DNA of 21,842 nucleotides from Rhizophagus sp. LPA8_4_AMF. Lineage: Eukaryota > Glomeromycota > Glomeromycetes > Glomerales > Glomeraceae. Below the pieces are notes generated by a model. It saw only the letters and a program-made list of their open reading frames with translations. It searched no databases and was not told the DNA's origin. Made by a program: the position numbers and the translations under genes. The stretch covers positions 1-21,842 of the forward strand of contig JADRCO010001164.1 of assembly GCA_021464525.1 (NCBI GenBank), given 5' to 3'. Position 1 is the stretch's first letter. Every line of letters starts with the position of its first letter. Positions 20,216 to 21,842 of this stretch are shown here, in pieces.

Positions 20216-20854
20216 AGATCCTATCTTAATATCAAAATATTTTACTGTTAGAATTTAATCTTTCAAACTAGTATGTTTCCACACAAACAACACCAAACTA
20301 AATATTATGTTGTGTTTGCCATTTTTCATAAAAAAATAATACAGAATATAATAGAATTCCAAAATAATAGCTTATTTACACACATCTTTCCTTTCTCTTA
20401 GTACTAGATTGCCAGTGAGTGGAGTTTAACAATGTAACTTTTAATTTGCGATTCGGTATTCGAATACCATCAATATTCGTTCGATTTATACCTGGTTTTT
20501 ATCCTGGTATTCAAATATACTATTGTAAAAATGAAGATAAATAAATAATTACTTTTATCATTCTGTTATTAAATAGTTGATCTGAATCGATATTAAAAAA
20601 ATAAATAAATTGGAGTTTTATCCACAATAAATTATAAATTACATTTTGTTTTATCAGATTACTTTTGTGAAGAGAACAAGCTATTGAAGGCTTAAAATCC
20701 ACAAATTTACAATTTCAGAAATCAGAATTATTATATCGTGGATCTTTATGATAACGAATAAAATTCTTGGAGTAATTTTAAAAGTAAATTTATGATTGTA
20801 TGTGGTTTATTACTAATTTAGTAATATTTTATAGATACCCGTTTAAACCTTTCC
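20216..20854. other. Gene-free stretch with a 14-bp palindrome
   Basis: No gene seen. GGTATTCGAATACC at 20455-20468 is a perfect palindrome with a degenerate half-copy (GGTATTCAAATA) near 20506. A tRNA or SINE reading was considered and not supported. Confidence 0.5.
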
Positions 20855-20957
20855 TTTTATAGATAATTCCTGGTGGAAAGCATAATTCCGGCCTAGAAAA
20901 ATATGCTAAGCAACTAATAGTAAAAGACCTTTACATATATATATATATTATACATTG
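20855..20957 (+). repeat. Diverged duplicate segment, copy B, upstream of the F-box gene
   Basis: Partner of the segment at 20085-20215. It ends in an (AT)n run about 70 bp before the TATA-like site of the F-box-type gene, so the shared blocks could be distal promoter elements or an old duplication of a gene's upstream region. Confidence 0.45.
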
Positions 20958-21024
20958 AACTATTGTTCGCAAAAAAAAGTCACATTTTGTGTAGAAGACA
21001 CGAATTCTACGTAACCTGAAGTCA

Positions 21025-21112
21025 TATATAAATAATTTGATGTAATATTCGAATAAGTGACTTCTCTCTCTTTTTCTTTACTTTTCCACCCTTTTACATT
21101 CTCTTTTATACT
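21025..21112 (+). promoter_or_regulatory. Core promoter and pyrimidine-rich leader of the F-box-type gene
   Basis: TATATAAATA at 21025-21034 is followed about 30 bp later by a CT-rich tract (21060-21112) that probably contains the transcription start and a short leader. The ATG at 21126 follows an A-run, a favourable context for fungal initiation. Confidence 0.5.
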
Positions 21113-21125
21113 TAAAAAAAAAAAA

Positions 21126-21764
21126 ATGTCAAAATTAAATAGTGATGTTCTTTATTATATTTTTCAAGATTTATTTTACTCAAATAATACCAATTCTAAT
21201 AACAAAAGAAATCATAAAAATTCTCTACATTCTTGTTTGTTAGTTAATAGGCTTTGGTGTAAAGAAATGATTCCAATTTTATGGAGTTATCCTTTTAAAC
21301 ATGTTCGTAAACATAAATCATTTTTCAATATTATCATTTCATATTTATCAGATAATTCAATTAAATTTTTAAAAGATGAAAATATCATTGAAACAAATTT
21401 CAAAAAGCAAAAACTTTCATTCAATTATATAAGATTTTGCAAATATCTTTATAATATTAAATATAATTTTCTTTCAAAGTTGTTGAGAGAAGAAATTTAT
21501 AAGCTTTTAATTAGTGAATGTTTATCTATAAAGTCTTTGAATAATGAAATGGCATATTATCCAATAATTCAATATCCAGGAGCAAATATTTCTCTTTCAA
21601 ATCTGTATGAGTTATGTTGTAATACAGATGATCAAAATTTTTATCATGAATTGGCAAAGATATGCAGATCAATAGAAAAAATTTATGTAATAATTTATAA
21701 TAAAGAACTTTCTGGAATTGCTGAATTAATTGAAATGCAAACCAAATTAAATATATATTTATAA
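21126..21764 (+). CDS. F-box-type protein, N-terminal part (frame ends early)
   Basis: The ATG at 21126 is preferred over a GTG-led extension because MSKLNSDVLYYIFQDL is the expected start of an F-box: L-x-x-D-V-L-x-x-I-F, then SLHSCLLVNRLWCKEMIPILW in the form typical of Rhizophagus F-box proteins (residues about 1-60). F-box proteins use this segment to bind Skp1 in SCF ubiquitin ligases, while the remainder, usually leucine-rich repeats, selects the substrate. Residues 60-212 are Asn/Ile/Lys/Leu-rich with LRR-like stretches (ISLSNLYELCCNT, LAKICRSIEKIYVII). The frame stops after KLNIYL at 212 residues, short for this family (usually 400-550), and continues in another frame (next entry). 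The gene also runs past the window edge. This may be a pseudogene or a sequence error. Confidence 0.7.
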   Translation: MSKLNSDVLYYIFQDLFYSNNTNSNNKRNHKNSLHSCLLVNRLWCKEMIPILWSYPFKHVRKHKSFFNIIISYLSDNSIKFLKDENIIETNFKKQKLSFNYIRFCKYLYNIKYNFLSKLLREEIYKLLISECLSIKSLNNEMAYYPIIQYPGANISLSNLYELCCNTDDQNFYHELAKICRSIEKIYVIIYNKELSGIAELIEMQTKLNIYL

Positions 21765-21842
21765 TGGGACATTGTGAATGCAAAAAGATTACTCAAGCTT
21801 TAGAAAAACATGTAAATTCAATTATTCATTTAGAAACAACTA
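21743..21842 (+). pseudogene. Continuation of the F-box-type gene in a shifted frame (partial)
   Basis: Codons in the frame of ATG at 21764 read GHCECKKITQALEKH and on to the window end without a stop. This is the kind of sequence expected next in these F-box proteins. One missing base between about 21735 and 21760 would join the two frames. No GT-AG intron can account for the change. The gene is cut by the right edge. Confidence 0.6.

Noticed and set aside
20412..20468. tRNA/SINE-like A-box and B-box (TTGCCAGTGAGTGG and GGTATTCGAATACC)
   Set aside because: The B-box-like part has two extra bases and is a plain palindrome; no acceptor stem or cloverleaf can be drawn.
20520..20702. 60-codon minus-strand frame
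   Set aside because: No recognisable pattern; low-complexity AT-rich DNA.
21526..21783. 85-codon minus-strand frame
   Set aside because: Antisense shadow of the F-box-type gene.

Overview
The window looks like nuclear DNA of an arbuscular mycorrhizal fungus, most likely Rhizophagus or a close Glomeromycotina relative. This is inferred from the very AT-rich sequence with long gene-poor stretches, short GT-AG introns (about 68-177 nt), and three gene types that I know as large families in these fungi: tyrosine-kinase-like (TKL) kinases with cysteine-rich N-termini, F-box/LRR-type proteins, and Mrr-like endonucleases. No database was searched; family assignments rest on recognised motifs.

Layout. 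1-5255: no convincing gene; it holds a tandem repeat at the left edge, a duplicated GC-rich 16-mer, a TATA-like site beside an inverted repeat, a microsatellite and one doubtful 38-residue frame. 5256-12278 (minus strand): the main gene, a six-exon TKL kinase of about 2,173 residues. Its first exon carries six tandem ~300-residue zinc-ribbon-like modules before a kinase domain with all catalytic residues. 12279-13874: upstream region without a gene. 13875-15484 (minus strand): three broken coding remnants, namely an Mrr-like endonuclease with a stop at its catalytic motif, a frameshifted low-complexity protein, and a GAF-like fragment. 17486-18186 (minus strand): a decayed second TKL kinase of another subfamily, with a 215-bp transposon-like element just upstream. 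18426-21024: non-coding, with a diverged duplicated segment. 21126-21842 (plus strand): an F-box-type protein running off the right edge, apparently frameshifted near residue 205.

The only gene that looks fully intact is the large kinase. The rest are remnants or interrupted copies of multigene families, as expected in a fast-turnover region. The most unusual object is the kinase itself: the pre-kinase module appears to have been copied six times inside one exon, with near-identical DNA between neighbouring copies. Its third intron holds a long hairpin whose arm covers the splice acceptor.
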